Shown piece by piece: positions 11,225 to 22,923 of a stretch of DNA of 64,000 bases (position 1 is the first letter of the stretch; each line of letters opens with the position of its first letter). A program made the translations under genes and the position numbers. The stretch is from Prillingera fragicola. Lineage: Eukaryota > Basidiomycota > Tremellomycetes > Trichosporonales > Trichosporonaceae. The notes beneath the pieces are model-generated. The model ran no database searches, was not told the origin of the DNA, and saw nothing but the letters and a program-made list of their open reading frames with translations. The DNA is taken from contig BEDY01000002.1 in NCBI GenBank assembly GCA_002335605.1, positions 2,356,001 to 2,420,000 of the forward strand. The letters run 5' to 3'.

Positions 11225-13480
11225 CTAGAGCCAGGCCGCAACCCGCCCCACGACGGGCACGCTAGCGACCACACTCCTCACCAATCCTTGGTGGTCTTCT
11301 CTCGCCTCGCGCACGGGGCGCGAGCCGTTGACGAGCGCTGCGCGGCCGCTGCTGCCCTCCCTGCCTTTTCCTTTACTCTTGGCCGCGGCTGGGAGTTTGG
11401 GCGGGGGTAGCGAGCTTCCGCCAGAAGCAAGGCGGAGCCGCCATTTGGGAAAGTAGTGCGCGAGGGGGATGTAGTCCCACAGCGTGCCGTCTGCGGCCTG
11501 CCAGGCTAGGTCGAGTTCGATGCGCCTGCGCTCGAATGGGAGTGCGTCGGGCCCCATGGAGGCGACGAGGGTGAGGCTAAACGGCATTGTGGCGCCAGTG
11601 TTGGCCGCGGCGGGGGCGTTGGGCGGTGCGTGCGATTTCTTCGTCTGCGGCGAATGAGAAGAGGGATTGGCCGCGGCGTTGGTCTGGGGGCGCTTCCGAA
11701 CCGCGTATGGTGGAATGTAGCCGGTGGGAGATGCTTGTTGGTCGTATGACTGGGCGTCGGCGAAGCGGACTGAAGCTGGCACCGCTGCGGCCGGCGCGGC
11801 GGGGCTCGGCGCCGCCTCGCTCACTTCGTGCAGCTGCATCTGCGAGCGGACGTCAGTGTCCGTGCGTGGGAAACACGTGGGGGCCGTGCTAGAGTCTTGT
11901 GGACGCACCTCCGAGTCGTCGGGGGACGCAGTGCCAGAGCTGCTGCTCGGATGCGGGAGGTCGATACTCCACCGCACTTGGCGAGCCGACCGGGACGACC
12001 GAGAAGAGTGCGAGGAAGTGCTCGCCGGACGAGACGAGCCGGCCGACTTTGTGGAAGACATGTTGAAAAGCTTTTTCTCGAGAATAGGTGCGTGCGGCAG
12101 CGACTGAAGGGTTAGTACCTGTCGACTGTCGACGACGACCCAACCAACCTACCTCGACGCGGTGGACTTCGTGCAGCATGCTTGGGAGAGACTCTTGACC
12201 GTTTATGGTCGCGGTAGGGTGGGTATCAGATGGAGCGAGTCGGTCTGAAGAAGAGACAGCAACGGGCTCCTTCTTTGTCTTGTCCGAAACAAAGATCGGT
12301 CCGTGGTCGGTGGCGTCGACGTCGCGGACCGAGCGTATCACATTCCCACCCACATTCTCACCACCACCACCACTGCCAACGTCTGCAGTGCCCTTGGAAG
12401 TTGCCATGCCCTTGACAGCGGCCGGTGCACCAGTGCCCATGAGATTGTGCAATGGCGTCGAGCGCTTCGTGGGAATAGCGGGAGGGGTGGCGCGGGAGCT
12501 CGGCTTTGGCGCACTACCACCACCTGACGGCGTCGTCGCAGCCTCACCAGAAGCGACAGCCTCGAGGCGATCCGGGATCGACAATGATTTGGCGAGGACG
12601 CCCGCAAGGGTGCGACTAGCCGAAGGCGCACGGTGGGTAGAGAAACTCGCGCTCGACATTGCGCTCGCTGCCGGCGCCGGCTCTGCTGCTGCCGGTGCAA
12701 ACGAGAGTCCATTGCCAGAGGTCGTGCGCATCACAGACGGCTGCGACAGGCGCGGCATTGAGCGAGACGCCGTCAGCTTGCTGGTGCTGACGCTAGGCGT
12801 CGGCGAGTACGTTCTAAAGTCTGGGGGGGAGGACGGAAAGTCCTCTACACTGCCGCGGCTGGGCATGCTGAGTGCAGACTTGTTGGACCGTATGCTGCCA
12901 CTGAACCGCTTGCTACCGTGCGTGGTGGCAGGCAGGTCGAACAGAATGCCAGAGTCGCTGGGCGTAATGGCTTGCACAGACGCCGGGCTCGGGGTCGACT
13001 TTGGGAAGCTACCACTGCCAGAGCTCAGTGCGGCAAGAATGGAGTTTGCACCTGAAGGGTCGCTCGACGACGACGTGGAAACTGACGAGCTACGGTTCGG
13101 GTCAGCGAGGTCCAGAAAGAGACAAAGCACGGCCACGTCGATCTCTTTCCTACTCACCTCCTGGACCTGGAGCGCGATTGCCGAATGTCGCCGCTGGCCA
13201 TGTTGCTGCTCCGTGCGGGTGTTGAACTCTTTGGCGCAAAGTATGAACCAGCGTCGTCGAGTGTTCTCCCGCCGAATATCAAGGGCGACGGTGTGCTTGG
13301 AAGACCAGCTGCGAGGCTCAGCCCTGTTGATGTAAAGACTGTCGTTGTCTGAGGCGTGCTTGCAAAGAATGCAGCTGGGCGTCTTGATGCTCGTCCGAGG
13401 CTGCTGCTGGCAGATGGTGCAGCTGCAGTGTGCCTATTTTCACGGCCGGGACTCGGTGCAGTTGTAAGCGGTAGAGGCAT
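11225..13480 (-). CDS. Serine/proline-rich protein of unknown function
   Basis: Three exons, 13480..13158, 13089..12153 and 12103..11225, give 712 residues. The introns (68 and 49 nt; GTGAGT...CCGTAG and GTAGGT...GTACTAACCCTTCAG) both join in phase. Most of the chain is disordered, rich in Ser, Pro, Thr and Ala, with many SP/TP sites. Only the last 130 residues look folded: TMPFSLTLVASMGPD, FERRRIELDLAWQAADG and WDYIPLAHYFPKWRLRL. A basic tail (KSKGKGREGSSGR) follows, and a hydrophobic end (LVRSVVASVPVVGRVAAWL) could be a membrane-binding helix. I recognise no family. Many SP/TP sites and the basic tail suit a regulatory phosphoprotein, which is inference only. Confidence 0.7.
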
Positions 13481-14211
13481 GGGGCATGGGAAGTGCCGAG
13501 GACGCTACGGGCGAACTTGCAGCACGTGGGTACAGGTATGACGAGAGACAATGTACAAGTGACAGTGCAAGTTGTTGTGCATGTGGATGCTGCCTGATAG
13601 CACTACAGCATCGTGTCCTATCGACGCGTTCCCGTCTAGAACAACTGCTGCTACGGGAGGATTGTACGTGAGAACTCAATTCGTGCCATTACCGTTCTCA
13701 GTCAGGCACCAGGTTTCTCACAAGGGAGAAATAGGCATGCAAACTATGTAGTGCGTACAGAACAAAGAGCACTCAGCGCTGCATGCCTATAGCACTCTCC
13801 TCGGCTCTGCAGATGGGCTGCTTGCCGACATTGTCCGCGTGTCCAGATCAGGAGAGCTTATGCATGCAGCGAGGGGATATGCTGGCTGCTGATGTGAGAT
13901 TGGTCCCTCCACCTTTGACTTTTCCTGGATCTGCTTCCGCGGGGTACAGGGTCCACCTGCCAGCGATGGCTAGAATGGACATGACTCGTCTCGACTCGAG
14001 TCGCTACTTCCACTGCAACAACGTCGTCCATCTACTCATAGCTCGCTCTCGCACTCGCACTCGCACAGCTGGCAAAAACACTGGCATTCAAAAGGTCCAA
14101 TCTCACCACTAGTCTAGTGACATTGCCCAAAAGGAACAGAACAAGAGTTTACGTACTCTTTCCATCTTAACTCCACTTCTTTCTCAACACCCCCACATCA
14201 CTCTAGCCATC
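13481..14211. promoter_or_regulatory. Divergent promoter of the serine-rich gene and LEU4
   Basis: 731 bp between divergent starts. About 210-230 bp upstream of the LEU4 ATG lies TGACTC (13982..13987), the core of a Gcn4/Cpc1 general-control site, followed at once by the 12-bp palindrome CGACTCGAGTCG (13992..14003), which holds two more GACTC half-sites. Gcn4-type control of leucine genes is known in fungi; use of these sites here is inferred. Confidence 0.45.
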
Positions 14212-16312
14212 ATGCCGATGCTGTGAGTACCGGGGTTAGGCCACAGCCAGCACACCCACTAACAGTCACTGCAGTGAAGACCCCAGCAAGCGCTACAAGC
14301 CATTCACCCCCGAGCCCTTCCCTCAGCGCACGTGGCCCGACAAGATCAACAAGAAGGCTCCCATCTGGCTTTCGACCGACCTGCGCGATGGAAACCAGTC
14401 GCTCGCAAACCGTGAGTGGGCGCCGGCAATGTAGATTAAGCGCATGAGGCTGACACTACCAGCCATGACCAACGAGCAGAAGATGCGCTTCTTCCGTCAC
14501 CTTGTCCAGATTGGCTTCAAGGAGATCGAGGTCGCATACCCTGCTGCGTCCGAGCCCGACTTCAACTTTTGTCGCGAGCTCGTCAACGGTAACGAGGTGC
14601 CCGACGATGTCTGGATTCAGGTGTGTATGGCTGGGACCATTGCATCACATGCCAGTGCTAACGTCCGCAGGTCCTCACCCCTGCTCGTGCCGACCTCATC
14701 ACCCGCACCTTTGAGGCAGTTGGCGGCATGAAGAATGTCATTATCCACATGTACAACGCCACCTCGTGTCTTTTCCGTGAGGTTGTATTCAACAACGACC
14801 GCGAGGAGACTATCAAGTGAGTAGTACCCGGGAATCGCCTGAAGCATCCGTGGGCTGACATTCAGGCTCGCCACTGAGCACACCGCCCTCATCCGCGAGC
14901 TCGCTGAAAAGTACGCAAAGTCGCACGGCACAAACTTCCGTTACGAGTACTCGCCCGAGACCTTCTCTCAGACCGAGACTTCATATGCCGTCGAGGTGTG
15001 CGAGGCAGTCAAGAAGTCATGGCTCGCTGGCAAGGGAAGCGTCTTTGCCGATGGCCGCAACGAGGAGCGCATCATCTTCAACCTGCCTGCGACAGTCGAG
15101 GTCGCATCGCCCAATTGCTTTGCCGACCAGGTCGAGCTTTTCTGCAACAGCATTACCCAGCGTGAAAAGTGCATCGTCTCGCTCCACAACCACAACGACC
15201 GTGGCTGCGCAGTCGCCGCCGCCGAGCTCGGTGCGATGGCCGGTGCCGACCGTATTGAGGGTACCGTTCTTGGCAACGGTGAGCGTACCGGAAACGTCGA
15301 CCTCGTCACCCTCGCCCTCAACCTGTATTCGCAGGGCTACCCCCCTAACCTCGACTTCTCGGACATGTTCTCAGTCGTCGACACTATCACCGAGTGCACT
15401 GGTCTCCCCGTTCACCCTAGGCATCCCTATGCCGGAGAGCTTGTCTTCACTGCGTTCTCGGGCTCGCACCAGGACGCCATCAAGAAGGGATTCGAGGCGC
15501 AGCACAAGCGCGAGGCGAATGGCGACAACTTCTGGAGCCTCCCCTATCTCCCCATCGACCCCGCCGACGTTGGCTGCACGTACGAGGCTGTCATCCGCGT
15601 CAACTCGCAGTCTGGCAAGGGTGGTATTGCCTACATTGTCAAGTCGGCGCTTTCTCTGGAGCTCCCCCGCCGCATGCAGATCTCGTTCTACCAGGTCATC
15701 CAGGCGGCCAGCGAGGACACTGGCAAGGAGATGACTGCCAAGGACATTACCGCCTCCTTCCGCGACACCTACCACTTTGGTACCGGCAAGGACGGCCGTC
15801 TTGTTCTCAAATCATTCTCGATGGAGAACCAGCGCGCGAGCCGCAACTCGAGTGTCATGGGCACCCCCGAGCAGTCGCCTTCTCGCGGTCTTCCCCGCGT
15901 CTCGGCCCTCACACTCAGCAACGGCGGCATCGACTCGCCCGACGGCAGTGTCAACGGCGACGACCTGCCCGTCCCCCGCAAGATTACCGCCACCATGATG
16001 GTCGACGGCAAGACATTCAAGATTACCGGTGACGGTAACGGACCTCTGTCGTCGTTCCTCGACGCCCTCAACGCCGACCTCGGCATCCAGCTCTCGGTCC
16101 GCGAGTACTCTGAGCACTCGGTCGGTGCCGGCTCGGACGTCAAGGCCGCGACCTACATCGAGGTCATCCCCCCCAACGTCGACCCCAAGGACAAGACCAA
16201 GGGCGGTTTCTGGGGTGTCGGCGTCGACGCCGACATTACCGCTTCGGGTCTCAAGGCTGTCGTCTCGGCTGCCAATGGCTGGCTCGGTGACAAGACGCTC
16301 ACTCTCGACTAA
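14212..16312 (+). CDS. LEU4: 2-isopropylmalate synthase
   Basis: Five exons, 14212..14222, 14275..14411, 14463..14620, 14671..14816 and 14866..16312, give 632 residues. Exon 1 is only 11 nt. The enzyme condenses acetyl-CoA with 2-ketoisovalerate, the first committed step of leucine synthesis. The TIM-barrel start [12 protein letters not shown] (about residue 39) holds the metal-binding Asp. [11 protein letters not shown] (about 258) holds the HxH metal ligands, and NGERTGNVD follows at about 290. A serine-rich insert at about 466-520 (several SP sites) separates the catalytic part from the C-terminal regulatory dimer domain (520-632), where leucine feedback acts in the family. No mitochondrial presequence is evident, so this looks like a cytosolic form. 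The upstream TGACTC suggests general amino-acid control. Confidence 0.97.
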
Positions 16313-16840
16313 AAATGACAAAGCAAAAACGCGTGGAAAAAAGCGCACTGTAGCGTTGTGTTCTAATGATCTTGGTTTGGAGCAGGAGGAGTATGGAGTA
16401 GTAGCCATAGGCATGTGGCCCGGGGGATGTGGTGTCGACATGAAATGCATTTGTCATCACAGACATACTCTGCTGGAGCAACACGGCGCCGAGAGTCCGG
16501 GTGGCGTCTTGGGGCGTGACGAAGACGCGGCGGCGTGCGCCCCCGTTTGTGTGGAGGTACAAGCCTCGTTCACTGTCGGCAATGGATGCTCCATGGTACG
16601 ACTATTTCGCTGCAATGCGTTCTGATCTGCATCTGCTGCTGCTCGACATCGCATGGATAACGGGCCGCACGCTCCGGCGCCGAAAGGGGCGTTTGGGCAG
16701 TGAGCGGGATCAAATGACGAAATGGACACCACTGGGGATGCAGAGGTTGGAGCCCATGCGGACTGGTGTCGAGACTTTGGTTTGCCTTGTTGTCTTCAAC
16801 TTCTACTTTTTATTTTCATCCATTGACGACAGCGCTCACC
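16313..16840. other. LEU4 3' flank and SHR3 promoter
   Basis: 528 bp between the LEU4 stop and the SHR3 ATG, both on the plus strand. The stretch just before the SHR3 start (about 16795-16820) is T-rich. I see no further gene or RNA. Confidence 0.5.
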
Positions 16841-18098
16841 ATGGTCTGGCGGACAACGGCTGTCACTATCACGACGTGCTTTCTGCTAGGTACGTCTGTT
16901 GGCTTGTTGGCAGGTGTGGAAGGGGTTGGCTGACGCTTGCGTTTCCTCGGCTTTTGCTCCACTGTCGCGTCGCTGCTCGCCCATCGCAATCGTATCCCGG
17001 CCTTGATCCCTCCTGCTGCCACTCCTCGCTTTCACTCGTCTTTCAAACGCTCACCCCTAACCCTGCAACATGGCCTGCACGGTATCTCCCACTGGCATTC
17101 CACGCGTCCCTTGCCATTTGATCAACAATTTCAATCCCAACAGGCACGACGTTCACGCACTGGATCGCAGACCACAACGTCCTCTGGCGCTCGCCCCTCA
17201 CCCCGGCCGCGCTCGCAGAGAGCATCACCTACTACTCCCTGCTGGGCCATGGCCCACCGGGTCTCGGGTGGGTGTACATTGCCGTGGGGATTGCCGCGTG
17301 GATCGCGAGTGCTGGCCAGCTCGCTAGTGGGTGGAAGGGCAAGGGTGGCGAGGTGCTCTGGGATGGGGCTAGTGTTTGTGAGTGTTTGCTGCTGGTGGTG
17401 AGGTGGGGATGGTAGCGATTGCAAAGTTGAATGGACGGACGGAGCGGCGTGGAGCTTGCTCGAGCTTCGGCGGGAGAAGCGCTCGTTGCTCGGCATCCGC
17501 CGGCATCTTCGCTTCGTCCGTACCACGCCGTTTGCTACTGTTGTGGATGTGCAGCCGACGCTAACACCTCAGTGCTCATCACCGGCATTGTCTACAACCA
17601 GGCCACCGAGCTCTACCCTAGTACGTCCAACCTGACAAACGTGCTACGGCTAAACCATTTCACATACCGTGGGCTCAATGGTCCTGCCGCGCGTCCCGTT
17701 GCACCCCACTGACGACCGCAGCGCTCGTCTCGTTCCCCAACCCCCTGCCCGCGGACCTGACGGACCACCACACCTTCCCGGCGCTAGCCACGGCCGTGCG
17801 CGACCTGGCCAACGACAACATTATCACTTCCGTGATGCTCACAGGCGTAATGCTCCTCCAGGCCGGGCGCTACTATGTCGGCCGCAACTCGAGCTCGGAG
17901 ACCTTTCCCCGCTCGACGGACACGAGCGCAACCTCGTCGCCGGCCATGACCCCGCGTCCACTCAGTGAGCGCAATGCCACGCCCTTCCGCGAGCTCACCG
18001 AGGCCGAGAGCCTCGAGCTCCGCCGCGAGGACTCGGGAGACGCCCTAAAGGTCCCTGCGGCCGGCAGGCCTGCGCGCCGTAGTTCGAGGAAAAAGTAG
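16841..18098 (+). CDS. SHR3: Shr3-like ER chaperone of amino-acid permeases
   Basis: Exons 16841..16889, 17144..17377, 17573..17620 and 17722..18098 give 235 residues; all junctions agree in phase. Shr3 is an ER membrane chaperone that lets amino-acid permeases fold and enter COPII vesicles. The features fit: a TM helix at the very N-terminus (TTAVTITTCFLLG), the family-like segment THWIADHNVLWRSPLTP and TM helices WVYIAVGIAAWIASAGQLA and SVMLTGVMLLQAGRYYVG. The C-terminus is hydrophilic and ends in KK (SSRKK), as expected for an ER-resident cytosolic tail. Intron 1 is long (254 nt) and holds its own ATG frames, which I take as chance. It sits between LEU4 and HIS3, all three serving amino-acid supply. 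Family recognised from pattern and topology. Confidence 0.8.
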
Positions 18099-18340
18099 GC
18101 CCTAGCCTGCCTAGAGCTGCGGGGGGACGCTTGGAGATTTAGGAGATTTATTTTTATCATACCCAGAGAGGAGGGTTCGCGTTCAACTTGCGGAGACCCG
18201 CTGGGACCAACGGGTGTTAGATGCCGAGTGCCCCTTTATTGGGGATGTAGCCATCCGATGCCGATGCATAGTGATCAGATATTGCTTTGTGGGTTTGTCT
18301 ATGACTTTTGGGGGGTGGTATTATGAGTAGTGGGCTACGC

Positions 18341-19321
18341 TTAGAGGGCGAGGACACCCTTGGTGGAGGGGACGTCGTCGGTGCCGGTCTGGGTGATGGC
18401 CATGCGGATCGCGAGGGCGAGGGCCTTGAACGACGCCTCGGCGCTGTGGGTGTCAGTGTTGCCGGGTGGAGGAAGAGCTCACATGTGGTGGTCGTTCTTG
18501 CCGCGGATCGAGTCGACGTGCAGAGTGACGCCGGCGGCGGTCGCAAAGGACTCGAAGACGTGCTCGATCATCTCGGTCGACACTGGTTGGTTAGTATTTT
18601 CTCTGGCTGCTGAATGATGTGGGTGGAGGGAGCTGGTTGCCGAATGATGCGTGGTGGAGGGACATGGTGTCGAGCACTTGACACTTATGCCTCTCCTCAC
18701 CACATGCTGCACGCTACTCACGGTCTCCGATCTTCTCGCGCTTGAACGGCAAGTCACCGGCAAAGTAGGGCCTGCTCGAGATATCGATCACAGCACGCGA
18801 GAGGGCCTCGTCAAGGGGGGCGTACGCGTAGCCGTACCGCTTGATACCCTTGCGCTCGCCGAGGGCGGCCTTGAACGCCTCGCCGAGAGCGAGAGCGCAG
18901 TCCTCGGCCGAGTGGTGGTCGTCGATCCAGAGGTCTCCCTTGCACTGGATGTTGAGCGACATGCCGCCGTGCTTGGCGAGGGCGGTGAGCATCTGCGAAA
19001 TGTTAGCGGGGAGTTTAGGTGGTGGCGACAGCGGTTGCCCCGGCACCAACAGCGGCCGCCAGGAGAGTGCATTTCCCGCAGCGGAGCAACTCCACAAGCA
19101 ATGTAGCGGCATGAGCAAGCAATGTAGCCGCCTGCTCATGCCGGCTCCCAAGCCCAAGCATTGTCACCTGTGAGGTTACTAACGTGGTCGAGGAATCCGA
19201 TGCCGGTCGAGACCTCGATGACCTGCTTGTCAAAGCCGGGTCCGGTGTCGAGGCCGAGGGTGCAAGAGATCGAAGTCTCGCTAGTCTTGCGCTCGACGGT
19301 GGCGGTGCGTGCGGCAGGCAT
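18341..19321 (-). CDS. HIS3: Imidazoleglycerol-phosphate dehydratase
   Basis: Exons 19321..19184, 18992..18722, 18582..18483 and 18443..18341 give 203 residues, the usual length for fungal HIS3. The enzyme dehydrates imidazole glycerol phosphate in histidine synthesis, using two Mn ions per active site. The metal-binding motifs are visible: FLDH at residues 43-46, DDHHSAEDC near 70 and NDHH near 167, plus the conserved end DVPSTKGVL. Intron 1 (191 nt) holds a perfect 11-bp hairpin. The gene ends close to SHR3 (convergent, 242 bp) and is divergent from MAU2. Confidence 0.97.
19107..19143. repeat. Perfect 11-bp inverted repeat in HIS3 intron 1, with direct repeats
   Basis: CGGCATGAGCA (19107..19117) and TGCTCATGCCG (19133..19143) are perfect inverted copies around a 15-nt loop. 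A 12-bp direct repeat AAGCAATGTAGC occurs at 19096..19107 and 19117..19128, one copy running into the loop. Both lie inside the first HIS3 intron and could fold in the pre-mRNA. Confidence 0.8.
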
Positions 19322-19765
19322 GTTGGTGGGGATTGTTCTGAGAGAGGAGAGAGAGAGAGCAAGTTGCAGAAGATTGTGGATGGGTTTTCAGACAGCATCT
19401 GTGGCGACTCGAGACAGGCACGGGCGGCGGAAACGTGGGATGCGCCCTGAATTCTGTGTGTGTGGTTCAGCCAGACACAATCTCGCCATTTGGGTGGCAG
19501 TAGAAGGATCACAGTTTGTGGTGGCGAAGGTGTTTAACAGCAGCTTGGAGTAGATTGGTACATTGTATGACAACCAGAGTATATCATGTGCACTCTGGTC
19601 GACAATCTATGCACTGGTTCACCTGTATGCACGAGGAAGACGACCAGAGTGGAGGCGGGATATTTGGTTCCGCTGCTGCCGGAAATGTCGAGTGTTGCCG
19701 ACTGGACCTTGATCTGGTGGTTGTCACTCTCTCTCATCTATCTTGACACTTGCTCATCTCTCTAG
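19322..19765. promoter_or_regulatory. Divergent promoter of HIS3 and MAU2
   Basis: 444 bp between the two start codons. The side next to HIS3 has a GA-rich run (19340..19360 on +); the side next to MAU2 is CT-rich. I found no TGACTCA-type site here, unlike the LEU4 promoter. Confidence 0.45.
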
Positions 19766-22551
19766 ATGGAGCAGCACCTCTATCATGCGCTGTACTCGCA
19801 GCCTCCTGCACAACAGCCACCACCACAACACACTCCTCCCTCAAATGGACACCCTTCAACCTACCCACAGCAGCAGCAATACCAGCTACCAGGCCAACCT
19901 CTGCCTCCTCACTTCTATCCTCCGCCACCCTTCCCCCCCGCGCAAATGGCATCCACCCCCGGCCCTCCACAGCCCCCACCCGGGTGGCAACATCAACCGC
20001 AGCACCAGCCCATGCTACCTTCTCCACACAACTACCAACCTAAACGGCCATACCCAACACCAGAGAGCGCCGGTGCTCCGAGCTACTCGCCGCCCATACC
20101 ACAACAACATGGCTTCGACCCACCCAAGAAGCGCAGGTTGGACCACTCTCCGTCCACACCAGTACCTCAACCAAGGAACTCACAGTCCAATGGGACTTTC
20201 GTCGTACCGCCACTCCCCTCGCCTACTCCCAAACCAAAGCAGGACACGGTCCCCATTGTCCCGCTCCTCTACCACACGGCTGTCAAGGCGCATCAGGACG
20301 CCCAATACCACCTCCGTCAGGCATTCGTCCCAGCGCATGTCCAGCCTCCTCTCAAAGGCGCGTCCTGGTCTTCACTTCCATTAGAGACACCAAACGGCGA
20401 TACAACCTTCATGCACGATCCCAGAGCTGCATCAACGGCCATGCGTATGCTCGTGATGGCACTCGACCTGTTGCGTGCGGGATTAGGAATGTCCGGGCTG
20501 AGCGATATGGAAAAGGCAGCGTTCGGGCTCGAGTTTGTCAATGTCGGCATAAAGGTACTCACTGCTTCGTCGCAGGTCAGGAGCATGAGAAAGGAAGACA
20601 GGGTGGCATATGGACCCCAGGTTGATCACGAGAGGTTGCGGGAGGATGTGGATGATACGGCGGCGACTTCGGTGGGTGCTATCACGAGAAGCTTGCTCAC
20701 ACTTTAGCTGGCTATTGCGCAAAAGAGTCCCCACATGAAGGTGTACCGCCACGGCCTGGAGCTTGCCAGTGCTCGTCTGGCGTTCTTGAAGGTAGGCTGA
20801 ACGAGGAAGGCGACGCTGACTAGCAGGACAAGGGTAACCAGGGCAAGCGTGTCATCAAGCAGGCATTGGCTGCGACTACAAAGTAGGTTCTGACTGTGAT
20901 GGCGATTCTAATACGCTCAGGGACGAGTTCCTGCATCGCTACAACTTGCAGTTTCTCCTCCTACACCACCTGGACGACATGTCCTCTGGCGACTTCTTTA
21001 CGGTGGCAGCGGATGTTGAGGTGAGCAAACCGTCCAAGCCTGTCTGACCTGTCAGAACGAGGCACGCGGGTGGAACCACATTCAGATTCTCCAGCTTCTC
21101 GGTGTTGCCCGTGTCAAGGCTCTGTACAAGCAGCGCAAGTGGGATCGTCTCAGAGCTGGCCTGGGCGAGTGTGGCCAGGCCCTCCAGTGGTCGGACGACC
21201 CGAACCAACCTCAGCCGCCGGCTGCCAACAAGGACGAGGAGGCGCTACGTGCTGCGCTCACCGCCCAATTCCTCCTTCTTCAGTCTCTCTGCGACGGCCG
21301 CTATGCCAACGACAATGCGGCAAAGCTGCATCTCAAGAACTTGTATGCTCTTATCGACCAGGCTGCAGAGACCAATCTGTTCAACAAGCTGAGGGCCAGT
21401 GGTGGTCTGGCCAAGTTGCCGCTCGCGGGACCCAATGGTCAGGTTCAATACCTTTACGTGCAGACTACCCCAATCAACGCGCTGTACACGCTCGTGTATC
21501 TCACTACTGTCGTCGCTCGGCGTGACTATCAGGGTGCGGACAAGACTTGCCGTACGCTGATGCACGTTCGAGCTCTTCGCGAATGGGAAGGACTGGCTAG
21601 GTCCGACGAGTTCTGGGACAGTGGCTGTAAGTGGAACCTCTAGAGTGTAGCTGACCACAGTCACGCCCCTGCACGGGCTGGCCGATGCTATCAAACTGCG
21701 TCACATGATGATGACGCTGCTCGCCGAGGGAATGATGGAGGAGGCGCTTGCTTTGATCTGTCGGTCTGCCTTTGTGGAAGCTGAAGCTGTAAGTTGCCAT
21801 CCCGGGGACGCAAGCTGACGTGAAGCTGCTCGTGAAACTCAAAACGCACCTCATCGGATCGAACCTATTCACAGAGCACTTTCCCCAACTGGCACTCCTC
21901 CATGCCCAGTTCTACCACGCGCTCGGCAACTCTGACAAGGCCATTCGGTACTACAAGGCAGCTCAGTCGACAATAGTACCCGGCTCAGAGCTTCGTATTG
22001 CTGTGGACATTGGCCTCATGGGAGCGGAAGGTGGGCTCGAGAATCTGTCGGATCAGACCAACGAGCGGAGAACCCAAGCCATCATGCTTGCCGACACCTG
22101 CCGTAGCGGCACCAATGCTGCCCTGCATGCTGTTGGCCACTTTATCTCGAGCCTTACAGAAAGCGAGCGATCTGCAGCCAAGTGAGTCACTTGACCATCA
22201 GCATTGCTGACAAGCAGGCGCAAACTATCAGCAGCATACGAAATAGTCCGCAAGAGCAACCAGAACATGCTGCACGTTCTCATCTTTGCTTTCACGACGG
22301 GCAACCACCTGTACGGTGACTTTGAACGGCAGACCCGGCAGCTTGAGGCTGGCCACCGACTGGCACAGATGCTAGGCGGCAAGGATCGGACCGACGGCGT
22401 CGGCCAGCCTGTTTTGGGTCTGTGGTACTCTGTCAAGCTACGGGAGCAGTATCGCCTAGCGGGTCGCACGGACGAGGAGGAAAAGGCGAACCGGAGTGTC
22501 GTGCTGCATCTCCAGCGGCTCGAGGAGATGAAGAAGTTTGCGTCGCGTTGA
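19766..22551 (+). CDS. MAU2: Cohesin loading complex subunit Mau2/Scc4
   Basis: Eight exons (19766..20671, 20708..20791, 20827..20882, 20921..21020, 21056..21626, 21661..21788, 21826..22181, 22218..22551) give 844 residues. Mau2/Scc4 forms a TPR superhelix around the N-terminus of Scc2 and targets cohesin loading to chromatin. The first 150 residues are Pro/Gln-rich and disordered, with a basic PPKKRRL that could be a nuclear localisation signal. From about residue 160 the chain is helical TPR-like repeats (KVYRHGLELASARLAFLK, LHAQFYHALGNSDKAIRYYK), with the family-like LQFLLLHHLDDM and LLLQSLCDGRYANDNAAKL blocks. The last acceptor is a NAGNAG-type pair (AAG|CAG), so one residue may vary. The fungal-specific Pro-rich head is longer than in yeast. 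Confidence 0.88.
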
Positions 22552-22923
22552 GGAGAGGGAGATTTGTGTTTGTAAACTTGTACTTGTACATACCCTGCAT
22601 TAGCCAGTACCTCTGTCCCGGCACGCGTCTAGAACGCCATTTAGTACTGGATTATCGAATGCAACATGATCCTGTCACGGCACTGGGTCAGCCGATCCGG
22701 AGGAATATGGCATCTCATCAACATCAGTAAGTGTTGTCAGTTGTGTTTGGAGGGCAGGAGCTCTCCGCTGCGCTGCCAGGAGAGCCCAGACCCCTGCACG
22801 CCAAAGTCGCTACCCCGAAGGGGATATACATGTCATGTCGTGTCGGTATGAATGGGTGGTATGAATGCAGGAGAGTGGTGGGTGCTGTCTCGACTCGGCG
22901 TCTCGGCGACGTGCTGCCGGGTT
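22552..22923. other. Convergent 3' region MAU2/MRPS8
   Basis: 372 bp between the MAU2 and MRPS8 stop codons, which face each other. It should hold both 3' UTRs. No further feature seen. Confidence 0.5.

Noticed and set aside
16890..17143. ATG frames inside SHR3 intron 1
   Set aside because: Direct splicing gives the expected Shr3 N-terminus in phase, and the internal frames have no membrane segment or motif.
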